Source: DAOUTY01 sp964453665
Lineage (GTDB): Bacteria; Chloroflexota; Dehalococcoidia; SZUA-161
Reading direction: 5' to 3'
DNA length: 44,480 nt
Assembly (NCBI GenBank): GCA_964453665.1
Contig: CAYVQT010000022.1
Location: 1 to 44,480, forward strand
Shown: one piece after another, positions 1 to 8,143 of the stretch
Layout: every line of letters begins with the position of its first letter
Numbering within the stretch: position 1 is the stretch's first letter
Made by a program: the position numbers and the translations under genes
Notes under the pieces: model-generated
What the model was told of the DNA's origin: nothing
Seen by the model: only the letters and a program-made list of their open reading frames with translations
The model's database searches: none

Positions 1-66
1 CTTATTGGTTTAGGCAGCGGTTTTCTCGGAATGATAATTCTACGGGTCATACTTGGCGAATGGTAA
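1..66 (+). CDS. C-terminal end of a membrane protein (partial)
   Basis: The window opens inside a reading frame that runs from base 1 to a TAA stop at 64-66 and encodes 21 mostly hydrophobic residues with glycines, ending in Gly-Glu-Trp. This looks like the last transmembrane helix of an integral membrane protein whose start lies outside the window. The family cannot be named from so little sequence, and the frame could be chance. Confidence 0.4.
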   Translation, partial: LIGLGSGFLGMIILRVILGEW

Positions 67-111
67 AGTTTATCTGAACCCCGATTGGTGTATTGTCAAC
101 GCAGAAAGGCA

Positions 112-152
112 AATAAAGCAGGGGCGTGTTTAAAACATGCCCCTGCTTTATT
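112..152. terminator. long perfect-type hairpin, probably a bidirectional terminator
   Basis: Two 19-nt arms (112-130 and 134-152) are complementary except for one G-T wobble. Their core is GCAGGGGC/GCCCCTGC, and T/A-rich ends give a U-tract in either direction. On the minus strand it lies just beyond the dnaN-end copy at 172-187, so it may be the original dnaN terminator. A related hairpin core occurs at 13173-13200. Confidence 0.7.
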
Positions 153-171
153 ATTCCGGCGCCAGCCTGCT

Positions 172-206
172 ACCACTGGACAAACATAGGAATGTTTGCC
201 CTTTCA
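172..206. repeat. copy of dnaN 3' end plus hairpin repeat (left flank of island)
   Basis: Bases 172-187 (ACCACTGGACAAACAT) are identical to 3962-3977, the last codons of dnaN. Read on the minus strand both encode Met-Phe-Val-Gln-Trp followed by a stop (TAG here, TGA in dnaN). Bases 181-206 also match 1133-1165 and contain the hairpin CAAACAT-N4-ATGTTTG. This is the possible attachment-site scar of the island described in the findings. Confidence 0.6.
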
Positions 207-255
207 TGCGTACGTTTTGGTGGCATGAGTCAAGAAGCAAAGATGGGTATAGTTG

Positions 256-1020
256 CTATTCGATATCGATTACCTTTCGGAATAAGTACAGCGACCACCC
301 AACCGTATCACGACCCCACCGCAAATAACTCTTCCTTTCATGTGAAATACGGTTTAAGACCTCATTTGCATCATTATCGTCTGGGTTTTTCCCTGCATAC
401 TTTTCGGCAGCATACCACTTAAGTGTCTCGTAGCGGTCCCAATCGTCTTGATTGCTGACCAACGTGTATAGCGGACACAAGCCTTCGTCTTCGCCAACAT
501 TTACGTTCTCATAGTGCGTTCCAAACATATCACGCGTGTAGTTCTGGGCAGCCAGGTACGCTTCATCGGGCTCTCTAATCCAGAAAGGTTCACCGACCAG
601 AATCAGGCCACCCTGTTTTGTCATAGACTTCAAAGCATTTAGGGTTCCTCGATGCCCTTGATACACCCAGGAAGCACCGATACACATGGAAAGGTCGAAG
701 AGTTGGTCAGGGCTGTAATCCGCTCCGTCCATGTTGAGAATTTCTATTTTGGCACCAAGCACCCGTTCCTTTAACCTTCGTTCTGTGTCCGCCACGAAAT
801 ACGGGGAGATATCGACCCCGACTCCAGCTATTTCGTATCGCTCGGCCAGCCTCGTAAGTATCTCTCCCTTACCGCAGGCAATGTCTAGTACAGTAGCCCC
901 CGGATTCAGTTCTAATAGCCCGATTAGCTCGTCGAGCTTCGCCGTACTCATCGGATTGCAGATTCCGTGGTACTCGTGCAGCACACTGAAAAATTTCCAG
1001 ATATCCATCTTCAATTCCAT
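256..1020 (-). CDS. class I SAM-dependent methyltransferase
   Basis: A Rossmann-fold methyltransferase. The SAM-binding motif I VLDIACGKGE lies near residue 40 of the protein as called, followed by an acidic beta-2 end (GVGVDIS) and the NMDGADY region. The substrate is not predictable; similar stand-alone enzymes methylate small molecules. The frame is open up to 1083, but I start at ATG 1020 because AAGGGA lies 11 bases upstream and the extra 21 residues look unlike the family. It is flanked on both sides by the same hairpin repeat (172-206 and 1127-1165), which suggests it was acquired as a unit. Function within the island is unknown. Confidence 0.8.
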   Translation of the reverse strand: MELKMDIWKFFSVLHEYHGICNPMSTAKLDELIGLLELNPGATVLDIACGKGEILTRLAERYEIAGVGVDISPYFVADTERRLKERVLGAKIEILNMDGADYSPDQLFDLSMCIGASWVYQGHRGTLNALKSMTKQGGLILVGEPFWIREPDEAYLAAQNYTRDMFGTHYENVNVGEDEGLCPLYTLVSNQDDWDRYETLKWYAAEKYAGKNPDDNDANEVLNRISHERKSYLRWGRDTVGWSLYLFRKVIDIE

Positions 1021-1126
1021 GAATTGTCTGTTCCCTTCTGGCAGATTTGGTAGTGTTGTTGTGAGTATTATGGACCGCTTCATTCTAGGAAGTCAAAGGA
1101 TGAGGGATTTGGGATACTACGACTCT

Positions 1127-1165
1127 GGTCTACCGAACAAACATCGGGATGTTTGCCATTCCATG
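1127..1165. repeat. second copy of the hairpin repeat
   Basis: This stretch matches 172-206 over about 30 bases with a few changes and keeps the hairpin CAAACAT-CGGG-ATGTTTG. It sits between the methyltransferase and the restriction endonuclease. The rest of 1084-1276 is AT-rich and holds nothing else I can identify. Confidence 0.6.
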
Positions 1166-1276
1166 CTTATGCATTAAAAGGTAGATACATAATCTAATTA
1201 ATATTATAAATGTGCTTTATAGCAATGGATAGACTACGAATTAAACTTTTCATAATCGTGATTTCCTAGATATTGT

Positions 1277-2056
1277 TTATCTATTAAATTTTGCAAAATA
1301 CTGATCAATCTCTTCCCTTAATTCAATACCTACCCTTTCAAAGCAATCAAGCAAATCTTCGTATGATCCTTCACCACCAAGAAAGTCCCACAATTCTTTA
1401 CCAACTTTCAATTCATTTTCCAGATCCAACATTCCACGCATAGTCCATCGGTTATACGGTTTCGGCTCATAAGGGTTATAAGGGATAGCAATTAACGTAT
1501 TTACTTTTGCTTTTGGGTCTGATGCTAATACCGCAGCTGCCCACTCCAACAATGTTCTTTTAAACTCTTTGAACCCGCCTACATTCGGTTTCGCTGTCTT
1601 TAAGTCAAACAAATATAGGCCATTCATCTTGCTTTCTAACAGTATATCTACCCTCGTTAGGTTAACCTTTCTTTTTGTTCCTTTTTGGCAGACTTTTCGA
1701 ATAGCATCAATTTCTGCTTTTTTATTTGGTGAAGATGCAGCTGTTGTTAAACCATCTATTATTCTCTGAATTTCGAATAAAGCGTCTTCGTAAACGTATT
1801 CGCCAGCTATTGCGTGTGATTTAGCACTTTTAAAGCTATTTTTTGCTATCACAACTGCCACTGGCTCAAAAATTGTTGTACCGAAATTGGTGCTCAAAGA
1901 ATGTATAAATGAATACAGTGCCAGCCGGTCCTTACCTAGCAATCTCGTATGAAAGGGCATTGACGCTGGCTCCGGGTTGTAACTTTGAAATTTCCGCCTT
2001 AGACTACCTTTCAAAACCTGTTCTACATTATCAACTTGCTTTTTTGAAAGTCCCAT
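1277..2056 (-). CDS. type II restriction endonuclease, TdeIII/MjaII-like
   Basis: A 259-residue protein resembling the TdeIII family of type II endonucleases; characterised members cut GGNCC. That specificity is knowledge of the family, not shown here. The central block VDILLESKMNGLYLFDLKT, followed by AKPN, fits a PD-(D/E)xK nuclease core (D, then D-L-K). It starts 4 bases after the stop of the upstream DNA methyltransferase gene, the usual arrangement of a restriction-modification pair, with ATG 2056 directly after an AGGA-type ribosome site. The gene is clearly AT-richer than dnaN next door, which suggests transfer. The family call is from recalled similarity, so it is good but not certain. 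Confidence 0.8.
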   Translation of the reverse strand: MGLSKKQVDNVEQVLKGSLRRKFQSYNPEPASMPFHTRLLGKDRLALYSFIHSLSTNFGTTIFEPVAVVIAKNSFKSAKSHAIAGEYVYEDALFEIQRIIDGLTTAASSPNKKAEIDAIRKVCQKGTKRKVNLTRVDILLESKMNGLYLFDLKTAKPNVGGFKEFKRTLLEWAAAVLASDPKAKVNTLIAIPYNPYEPKPYNRWTMRGMLDLENELKVGKELWDFLGGEGSYEDLLDCFERVGIELREEIDQYFAKFNR

Positions 2057-2060
2057 TTTC

Positions 2061-3656
2061 CTATCCTTTTCTTAAATGAAATATACTTTCTGAATATGCA
2101 CCTTTATCCCTTTCCGTCCTGTTTAATACAGGTCGTTTGTGCTTATCAACAATCTTCATTCCAGATCTTTCTGATATTTCCGGATAGAGATTGTATTTAT
2201 CATTTGCTACTAGAAATATATCAAATTCGCCCACTAAAAACCTTTTACAATTAATCAATACCTTCGATATTGAATCAATATATGAGTCTTTTGCATCCGC
2301 ACCTTGCCCATTAGAAAGTGCCCCGATTTCTAGTCGGTCCTTCCTTTCCAATTCGAACAGGTCATAGGCATATGCATGTTGGTCATGATAATCTATCAAC
2401 CCTACATAAGGTGGACTTGAGAAAATTCCCTTTATCCCTTTTTCACTTACAAGACTAGCAAAGGATTGATTTTCCTTCTTTATTACCTCAAAAATATCTA
2501 AATTCCTTGCATCACCTGTCAAGCAAACCTGATAGGTCTCAGTCCTCAATTTATCGAAATTCGCTAATCTTTCAATGGTGTCCTGGCAATATCTTACCCA
2601 CCAACTAACAATGGAAAATAAAGGCTTACAAATCTTTCCATGCTTGTGGCAGTAATAAGTAGAACGCACTGGTTCCTTTAATGTAGCTAAATCGAAATGA
2701 GTTGTTGCCCTACAAGAACGTATCGTCCTGCTTAGGATTATCATCAGTGCTTTCTTAACATTCTCGTCCTCAACTTGCTTGATTAAACCGTGAACATAAT
2801 TTATTTCTCTTCTTACATCATCTAGATACCATTTATCAAGGAAATTATCAGTTTTCCCCTGCTCTAGCTTTATATTGTATTTCTTTATCAATGAATTATA
2901 TACTGACCTAAATTCATTTTCCTTCTCAAACCCGTACTCTTCCTCGTTAATTTCATTCCTTCTTACTCTGTATTTGAAATCCGGGGATGGAAAATATTTG
3001 TTATTGAAATTGGCTAAAGCTTCTATGAGTTCACCTTCAAATTTAATAGTATTCGAATCCGAAATATACTGTCTCAAAGCTGCTGTGATTTTTCTAGCCT
3101 CATTATATAAGCTTATTAAATCATATTTGCTAATCTTTACATTACTCATAATCGCGTTAAAACTCGAAACTTCAATGCCAATCGCGTGTATTCCGAGTTC
3201 ATTAGCTTGTACCAGCGTAGTACCGCTTCCACAAAATGGGTCAAGTATTATATCACCCTTATGGAAATAAACTTCTCGTTTGAATTCATCTATATGGCTA
3301 TCTATGAAATACTCTACCAGTTGTGGTATAAATTTGCCCTTATAGGGATGCAACCTATGTACATGTTTCGTCCTTTCATATTCTCTCAAATTGTCAAATG
3401 AAAGATGCCAATTAAGGTCATCTCCAAGCTTTCTTTTCCATTCAACTTCTTTTCTACCAATGTATGAATTATAGTATTTCACTAAGTCATCAATACTAAT
3501 ATAAGTTTTTCCATTACTTTCGATCTTTCTTATTCTTCCATACTGTATTAAATATGAAATATTTGATGTTGTAACATTCCTATTTAGATACTCGCTAGCC
3601 CAATTACTAGCTTCAGTTATACTTAGTATTTTTTCCACCTTTTCCATGTCGCACAT
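2061..3656 (-). CDS. DNA methyltransferase of the restriction-modification pair, with N-terminal HTH-like domain
   Basis: A 531-residue amino-methyltransferase. Residues about 1-70 look like a MerR/excisionase-type helix-turn-helix (ITEASNWASEYL, then SNISYLIQYGRIRKI). Next come a RLHPYKGKF motif near residue 100, the SAM-binding motif DPFCGSGTT near 142, a long middle region with a Cys/His-bearing stretch (YYCHKHGKICK), and the catalytic SSPPY motif near 415. Motif I therefore precedes motif IV by about 270 residues, an alpha-like order with a large target-recognition insert. It presumably protects the site cut by the downstream nuclease. AGAGG lies 8 bases before ATG 3656. Low G+C matches the nuclease gene. 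Confidence 0.9.
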   Translation of the reverse strand: MCDMEKVEKILSITEASNWASEYLNRNVTTSNISYLIQYGRIRKIESNGKTYISIDDLVKYYNSYIGRKEVEWKRKLGDDLNWHLSFDNLREYERTKHVHRLHPYKGKFIPQLVEYFIDSHIDEFKREVYFHKGDIILDPFCGSGTTLVQANELGIHAIGIEVSSFNAIMSNVKISKYDLISLYNEARKITAALRQYISDSNTIKFEGELIEALANFNNKYFPSPDFKYRVRRNEINEEEYGFEKENEFRSVYNSLIKKYNIKLEQGKTDNFLDKWYLDDVRREINYVHGLIKQVEDENVKKALMIILSRTIRSCRATTHFDLATLKEPVRSTYYCHKHGKICKPLFSIVSWWVRYCQDTIERLANFDKLRTETYQVCLTGDARNLDIFEVIKKENQSFASLVSEKGIKGIFSSPPYVGLIDYHDQHAYAYDLFELERKDRLEIGALSNGQGADAKDSYIDSISKVLINCKRFLVGEFDIFLVANDKYNLYPEISERSGMKIVDKHKRPVLNRTERDKGAYSESIFHLRKG

Positions 3657-3718
3657 ATTTTAGACCTCTTCAAAAAAATACTCAAATTATTATATACCAG
3701 GTTTAGCTATAAAGAAGG
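3657..3718 (-). promoter_or_regulatory. AT-rich promoter region of the restriction-modification operon
   Basis: On the minus strand a TATAAT box lies upstream of the methyltransferase start in the AT-rich stretch near 3690. The remainder of the gap to dnaN (3719-3959) contains only a doubtful 88-codon frame that runs into the dnaN end. No integrase or terminator is visible there. Confidence 0.4.
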
Positions 3719-3959
3719 TTGTGGACTGTTCTAAAGGCTTTCTGTAGAATGAGCCATATGGTTAAAGGTCTTTATAAAATAAAAGCTCGAAATTCTGTTT
3801 CAGGGCATTACTACATACCGGAAGCAATGCCATTGGTGCTGTGCTGTGCTTGTCTGATACTTGTATTTAAATACTCAAAGAAAGCGAAGGGGATTTACGA
3901 TCATATAGTGGAAAGCTACATACTTCCGGATATAAAAGGTTATCTTGATCCGAGCGTAC

Positions 3960-5090
3960 TCACCACTGGACAAACATGGGCATAACGACGTGCACGTAGT
4001 TGTCTTTCCCGACGGGGCGCAGGACACCCGGGCTTGATGAAGTCGTGGCCTCGAAAACCACCTCATCCTCTCCGAGTACACCCAGCACATCCACCAGATA
4101 CCTGCTGTTGAAGGCAATCTTGGTCTCCTCCCCCTCTACAGAGGCATCTACCTCCCCCACGTTGTCCCCGACCTCCTCAGCCCTTGCCGAGATAGCGATC
4201 TTGCCTTTCCCATCCTTGGGCATGATCTGGAGCCGCACGATGCCGCTGCCGTCCCTGGCAAAGATGGAGGCGCTTCGCGTCGCCCTCAAGAAATCGGCGA
4301 GGTTGACCACAGCCCTGGTAGTATAGCTCTGGGGGATGAGCTGGTCGTAGTTGGGGAAAGTGCCCTGAATCAGCTGCGATACCATCTCTACGTTTCGCAG
4401 CCGGAAAATCACCTGGCTCTTTTTGGGGTTTATAGTGAGCGCTACAGGCTCCTCCTGATCGCTGATAAGCCGGTTGAGCTCTATAAGTGAGCGCGCCGGT
4501 ATAATGACGGTTACCTTCTCATCAACTACGTTATCCAAAGTCAGCTTGCGCACAGCCAGTCTGAAGCCGTCAGCGGCAGCCAGGGTAAGTGTATCGCCCT
4601 CAAAATCGGCATGAACGCCCGTGAGAACGGGACGTGATTCCTCTGACGCTGCGGCGAATGCCACCTGGTTGATCGCCGTCCTGAGTTCCTCCGGTTTCAC
4701 CCTGATAGTCAGCCCTTCGTCTATTTTAGGGATAGGCGGGAAGTCCGCGGCATCCAGGCCGCTTACGTGTGCCTCATAGCGTGCACACGTAAGCTCAACG
4801 CTCTGGCCACTGGGAGCGACTGTCATATCGATCCGGCCGCTGGGCAGGGAATTGACGAAATCGGTAACAAGCCTCGCCGGAATCGTAATCGTGCCTTCCT
4901 CCTCAATGGTAGCCCCAATCCAGCAGGTTATAGCGACCTCAAGATTGGTCGCAGCCAGTTTGAGTTGAGACCCCTCCGTTGCTATCAGAACATTACTGGT
5001 GATAGGCAGTACAGCTCTGGTTGCCACCGCCCTCCCTACCACAGCCAATCCTCTATTTAAATCTTCCTGGGAACATGAAACCTTCATCAT
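3960..5090 (-). CDS. dnaN: DNA polymerase III beta subunit (sliding clamp)
   Basis: The ring-shaped processivity clamp that holds replicative polymerase on DNA. At 376 residues it has the normal length for three tandem clamp domains. It begins MMKVSCSQEDLNRGL, contains the typical ATNLEVAI and RPVLTGV segments, and ends VMPMFVQW, matching the conserved VMPM(R/K) end of the family. GGAGGGGTGA precedes two possible start ATGs, 5090 and 5087. The gene is much more GC-rich than the restriction genes downstream. Its last 16 bases are duplicated at 172-187, so the island seems to have entered exactly at this 3' end without damaging the protein. Confidence 0.97.
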   Translation of the reverse strand: MMKVSCSQEDLNRGLAVVGRAVATRAVLPITSNVLIATEGSQLKLAATNLEVAITCWIGATIEEEGTITIPARLVTDFVNSLPSGRIDMTVAPSGQSVELTCARYEAHVSGLDAADFPPIPKIDEGLTIRVKPEELRTAINQVAFAAASEESRPVLTGVHADFEGDTLTLAAADGFRLAVRKLTLDNVVDEKVTVIIPARSLIELNRLISDQEEPVALTINPKKSQVIFRLRNVEMVSQLIQGTFPNYDQLIPQSYTTRAVVNLADFLRATRSASIFARDGSGIVRLQIMPKDGKGKIAISARAEEVGDNVGEVDASVEGEETKIAFNSRYLVDVLGVLGEDEVVFEATTSSSPGVLRPVGKDNYVHVVMPMFVQW

Positions 5091-5138
5091 TCACCCCTCC
5101 AGACAGTGGGAGTAGTATACCCGCCAGCACCTTTTGAG

Positions 5139-5720
5139 TCAAGAGACGTACGGCAGCGGGGTATCGCCATTATCACCATGTGGCATAGCCTCAGAGTCAG
5201 CTTCAATCGAATCCATCCAGCTCCGATGCAGCTCCATCACCAGGAAGTCGTTGCCTCTCTTGGTAGTTTGTCCGCAGGCGATAAAGCCACATTTCCGGAA
5301 GCACCGCTGCGCTCTGACATTCCATTCCAGAGTATTCAGGTAAATCCTGTCCACACCGGTATCATTGAAGACATGGCGCACCAGGGTGGTCACGGCATCA
5401 GTACCGAATCCCTTACCCCAGTAACTCCGGTCACCGATCATGATACCCAGCTCCGTCTGCTTCCTGTCCTCATCTATATCATAGTACATGCAGTTCCCGA
5501 TATGCTTGCCATCCTCAATGCTGTCGATAGCAAACCGTCGTCTCTGTCTGCTCGCGTACTGAAGCTCATCAGCATAGTAACCCACGTATTCCCGGTAAGA
5601 CATGCTCAGGGGCGATACCGCGTCCAGGCGAGCCAGATCAGGGTCGCACCTCCAGGCATAGTCGTTCCCGGCATCACTAATTTGCTTCTCGCGCAATATA
5701 ACCTTCTGCCCTGTCAGCAC
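5139..5720 (-). CDS. GNAT-family N-acetyltransferase (RimJ/RimL-like)
   Basis: A 193-residue acetyl-CoA-dependent acetyltransferase. It shows the RimJ/RimL pattern: an early LREKQISDA strand, the acetyl-CoA pyrophosphate-binding loop RSYWGKGFGTDA near residue 105, and the LNTLEWNVRAQRCFRKCGF segment near 130-150 typical of this branch. The substrate is unknown; relatives acetylate protein N-termini or small amines. The GTG start at 5720 is supported by GGAGAG 7 bases upstream. It lies 48 bases beyond dnaN in the same direction but has its own upstream spacer, so co-transcription is uncertain. Confidence 0.88.
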   Translation of the reverse strand: MLTGQKVILREKQISDAGNDYAWRCDPDLARLDAVSPLSMSYREYVGYYADELQYASRQRRRFAIDSIEDGKHIGNCMYYDIDEDRKQTELGIMIGDRSYWGKGFGTDAVTTLVRHVFNDTGVDRIYLNTLEWNVRAQRCFRKCGFIACGQTTKRGNDFLVMELHRSWMDSIEADSEAMPHGDNGDTPLPYVS

Positions 5721-5886
5721 TATGCGTCTCTCCGCTAATAATTCTATAAGTTGTACAATCGTCAGTCAACCTGTGAATTCCGCCTGTAACCAATGAACCC
5801 CCATTCATGCGAAAAGCACCGGAATTGCTGTTAGACAGCGACCAGGTGCGATGATATACTATCATGCAACAGGTTTGGAGTGAGAT

Positions 5887-6849
5887 TTGAGCCAAAGTAA
5901 CAGCTTTATTCTGGCACTCGACATAGGCGGCACGCATTTTCGCCTCGCTCTGGCCGATGAGGAAGGACGACTCCTGAAGCAGCTCAAAGGCCAGAGCTTT
6001 CCCGAACAGGGGCCACAGGCTACGATCGAGAGAATCAAAGACGCCGCAATAGAGATGACCTCAGGCTTGCCACCCGGTTCGGTCAGGGGTCTGGGTATAG
6101 CGATTGCGGGTCTCGTTACACCGGCGACAGGGGTTCTGCTCACCTCACCAAACCTGCGCAACTGGTATAAGACTCCCCTGAAGGAAGCATTTGAAAAAGA
6201 GCTTCGGATTCCCGTTTTGGTAGGTAACGATGCCAACCTCGCTGCCCTGGGTGAGCATAGATACGGCGCAGGCGTTGGCAGCGACGACCTCATCTATATC
6301 ACAGTCAGCACGGGCATCGGGGGCGGTGTTATCACCGGAGGCAGGCTGCTGACAGGGTCCTGCGGTTTCGCCGCGGAGCTGGGCCATATGACCATAGACA
6401 TCAACGGGCCGAAATGCAACTGCGGCAACGTGGGCTGTCTGGAGGCTATGGCATCCGGTACCGCCATCGCTCGCCTGGCTCTGGAGAAGCTCTCCCGCGG
6501 AGAGCCAAGCGCGATAACCGACCTTGTAGCCGGAGACCTGACCGGGGTAACCGCCAGGGTGGTGGCAGAAGCAGCGAGTTCCGGCGACGCTGTAGCCAGT
6601 GCGGTTATGCATACGGCGGCGACTAATCTGGGCATCGGGATAGTCAACTTCGTTCACATATTCAATCCCGAGCTTGTCATCATAGGCGGAGGCGTCTCAC
6701 AATCCGGGGAACTACTCTTCGACCCCGTGCGTCAGGTAGTTGCCGATAGAATGATACCGGACTACACGGTGCGCATAGTACCTGCTACGCTGGGCGATGA
6801 TTGCGGGCTTCTCGGCGCCGTTGCGCTGGTAGCCGGAGAATACTTCTAG
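5887..6849 (+). CDS. ROK-family sugar kinase (glucokinase-like)
   Basis: A 320-residue cytoplasmic kinase of the ROK family. The phosphate-binding motif DIGGT begins at residue 12, GNDAN with the catalytic Asp follows near 115, and STGIGGGV near 140. The zinc-binding ROK signature CNCGNVGCLE is near 178, with the ELGH histidine just before it. Glucose or another hexose is the likely substrate; the sequence cannot separate glucokinase from N-acetyl-sugar kinases. Start TTG 5887 is chosen because GGAG lies 8 bases upstream. It ends one base before the convergent HEAT-repeat gene. Confidence 0.92.
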   Translation: MSQSNSFILALDIGGTHFRLALADEEGRLLKQLKGQSFPEQGPQATIERIKDAAIEMTSGLPPGSVRGLGIAIAGLVTPATGVLLTSPNLRNWYKTPLKEAFEKELRIPVLVGNDANLAALGEHRYGAGVGSDDLIYITVSTGIGGGVITGGRLLTGSCGFAAELGHMTIDINGPKCNCGNVGCLEAMASGTAIARLALEKLSRGEPSAITDLVAGDLTGVTARVVAEAASSGDAVASAVMHTAATNLGIGIVNFVHIFNPELVIIGGGVSQSGELLFDPVRQVVADRMIPDYTVRIVPATLGDDCGLLGAVALVAGEYF

Positions 6850-7767
6850 CTAAAAGCCCAACGGGTCTTCCCAAAATTTTATATCCTCCAACGCTTCCTG
6901 CGCCGCTTCACGGATTTTATCCTCAGGGTTTTCCAGACACTCCTGCAGTCCTTCTTTTGCCTCGCTGCTCCCGATTTGCCCCAGCGCGCCAATGGCAGAG
7001 AGCTGTACTTCCGGGTCACTATCGCGGGTAAGTTCCAGTAGATGGGGCACAGCCTCCCCGGCCTCCAGCTCGGCGCAAGCTCTGACCGCCTCGAATCTCA
7101 ACTGAGGGTTATGGCTGCGAAGCTCTTTTAGAATTACCGGCAGCCACCCGGGATTGCAATTGCGCCCCATAGCATATAGAGCGCTGACCTGTAACTCAAG
7201 AAGGTCGCTCCGGTAGGCCTGGCGAATCATTTCCTCTATGTGCGGCTTACTCAGGGGGCCGATCGCCTCCAGCACCCTGCAACGCACATAAAGCTGTTCA
7301 TCTCCCTTCTCGAAGGCGCGGATTAAAGCCTCTTCAACCCTGTGGGCATCGCCCTCCGGCAGGTCTCCCAGTTCGGCAAGCAGGGCAAACTGCCCCAGAG
7401 CATCAGCCGCAGCGGCGCGAACCGCATGTTCCTCATCCTCTATCAGCAAACGTATCAACGGCTCGATCAGAGAACGTTCCTCAGAGCCCCATAACCCCCC
7501 GGCGGCCTGGGCTCTTACCTCACCATCAGCGTCATCCAGGCAGGCACGAAATACAACGTCGAAGTCCAGCTCAAGGTTGTCCTCCGCAAGTTCAGCCAAC
7601 CGTCCTGCTATCTGCCTTCGCCTCTCAGCATCGATACCCGGCCACTCCCTTAAGAAAACCTCCGCCTCTTCAGGGAAGAGGTCGGAGAGGTCAACAAGCT
7701 TTGCGGTAAGCAAGGGCTTGCTGAGATCATTCAGCTCCGCAAGATAACGCTCCAGTGGTGAGGACAT
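6850..7767 (-). CDS. HEAT-repeat protein
   Basis: A 305-residue acidic protein made of alpha-helical HEAT/PBS-lyase-type repeats from about residue 80 to the end. Recognisable units include DADGEVRAQAAGGL, DEEHAVRAAAADALGQF, NPQLRFEAVRACAEL, DPEVQLSAIGALGQIG and PEDKIREAAQEAL. No catalytic motif, signal peptide or membrane segment is seen. Such proteins act as scaffolds or protein-binding partners, and no specific role can be assigned. Its stop codon abuts the stop of the ROK gene with no spacer, so the two convergent transcripts must overlap. Confidence 0.88.
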   Translation of the reverse strand: MSSPLERYLAELNDLSKPLLTAKLVDLSDLFPEEAEVFLREWPGIDAERRRQIAGRLAELAEDNLELDFDVVFRACLDDADGEVRAQAAGGLWGSEERSLIEPLIRLLIEDEEHAVRAAAADALGQFALLAELGDLPEGDAHRVEEALIRAFEKGDEQLYVRCRVLEAIGPLSKPHIEEMIRQAYRSDLLELQVSALYAMGRNCNPGWLPVILKELRSHNPQLRFEAVRACAELEAGEAVPHLLELTRDSDPEVQLSAIGALGQIGSSEAKEGLQECLENPEDKIREAAQEALEDIKFWEDPLGF

Positions 7768-7799
7768 CCTTTACTCCAGGGGCAAGCGCTGCTATGGCC

Positions 7800-8125
7800 G
7801 TTTAAAAATTACCGGCAGATTGGAGCATCCGCTCCAACCACGCCTGGAGCAGATGCTCCAGGCTAACCTGCCGTCATTGCGATCGCGTTTAAGCTCCCCC
7901 TCCCTCTAACTCCCTCCCGCCAGGCTTCGTCCTGAGGCTCTCTACGAGCCTGAGCCTCAGAGCCGAGGGCAGCCCGAAGGGGGAGGGAGAATTGCAAGTA
8001 CCTCTCCCTTGATGGGAGAGGCTAGGTGAGGGTGAATCGATGTTAGCAGGTTTCGCCGCGCTACACCCACCCTACACTGCTTAAAAACCAAGGGCAGGCT
8101 GGAGCGGATGCTCCAGGCTACCCGT
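7800..8125. repeat. intergenic mosaic of short palindromic repeats
   Basis: No gene is visible between the HEAT-repeat gene and pmbA. The stretch holds several repeat modules: GGAGC(A/G).ATGCTCC palindromes (about 7820-7872 and 8095-8122), the 98-base block at 7892-7989, a CTCTCCC/GGGAGAG hairpin near 8001-8018, and a TTTCGCCGCGC...CACCCACCCTAC module near 8050-8075. The same modules recur elsewhere in this window in other combinations. Confidence 0.75.
7892..7989 (+). repeat. 98-bp repeat, copy 1
   Basis: These 98 bases are the exact reverse complement of 34816-34913. The block is pyrimidine-rich at the left end and purine-rich at the right, with an internal hairpin CTGAGGCTC/GAGCCTCAG. It has no coding signal in a frame with a ribosome site. 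Confidence 0.85.
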
Positions 8126-8143
8126 ACCTATATCGATACCAGC

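Noticed and set aside
3719..3985. 88-codon frame on the plus strand between the restriction operon and dnaN
   Set aside because: It begins with TTG after AGAAGG and has a hydrophobic segment, but it runs into the dnaN 3' end on the opposite strand and matches no family; probably chance.
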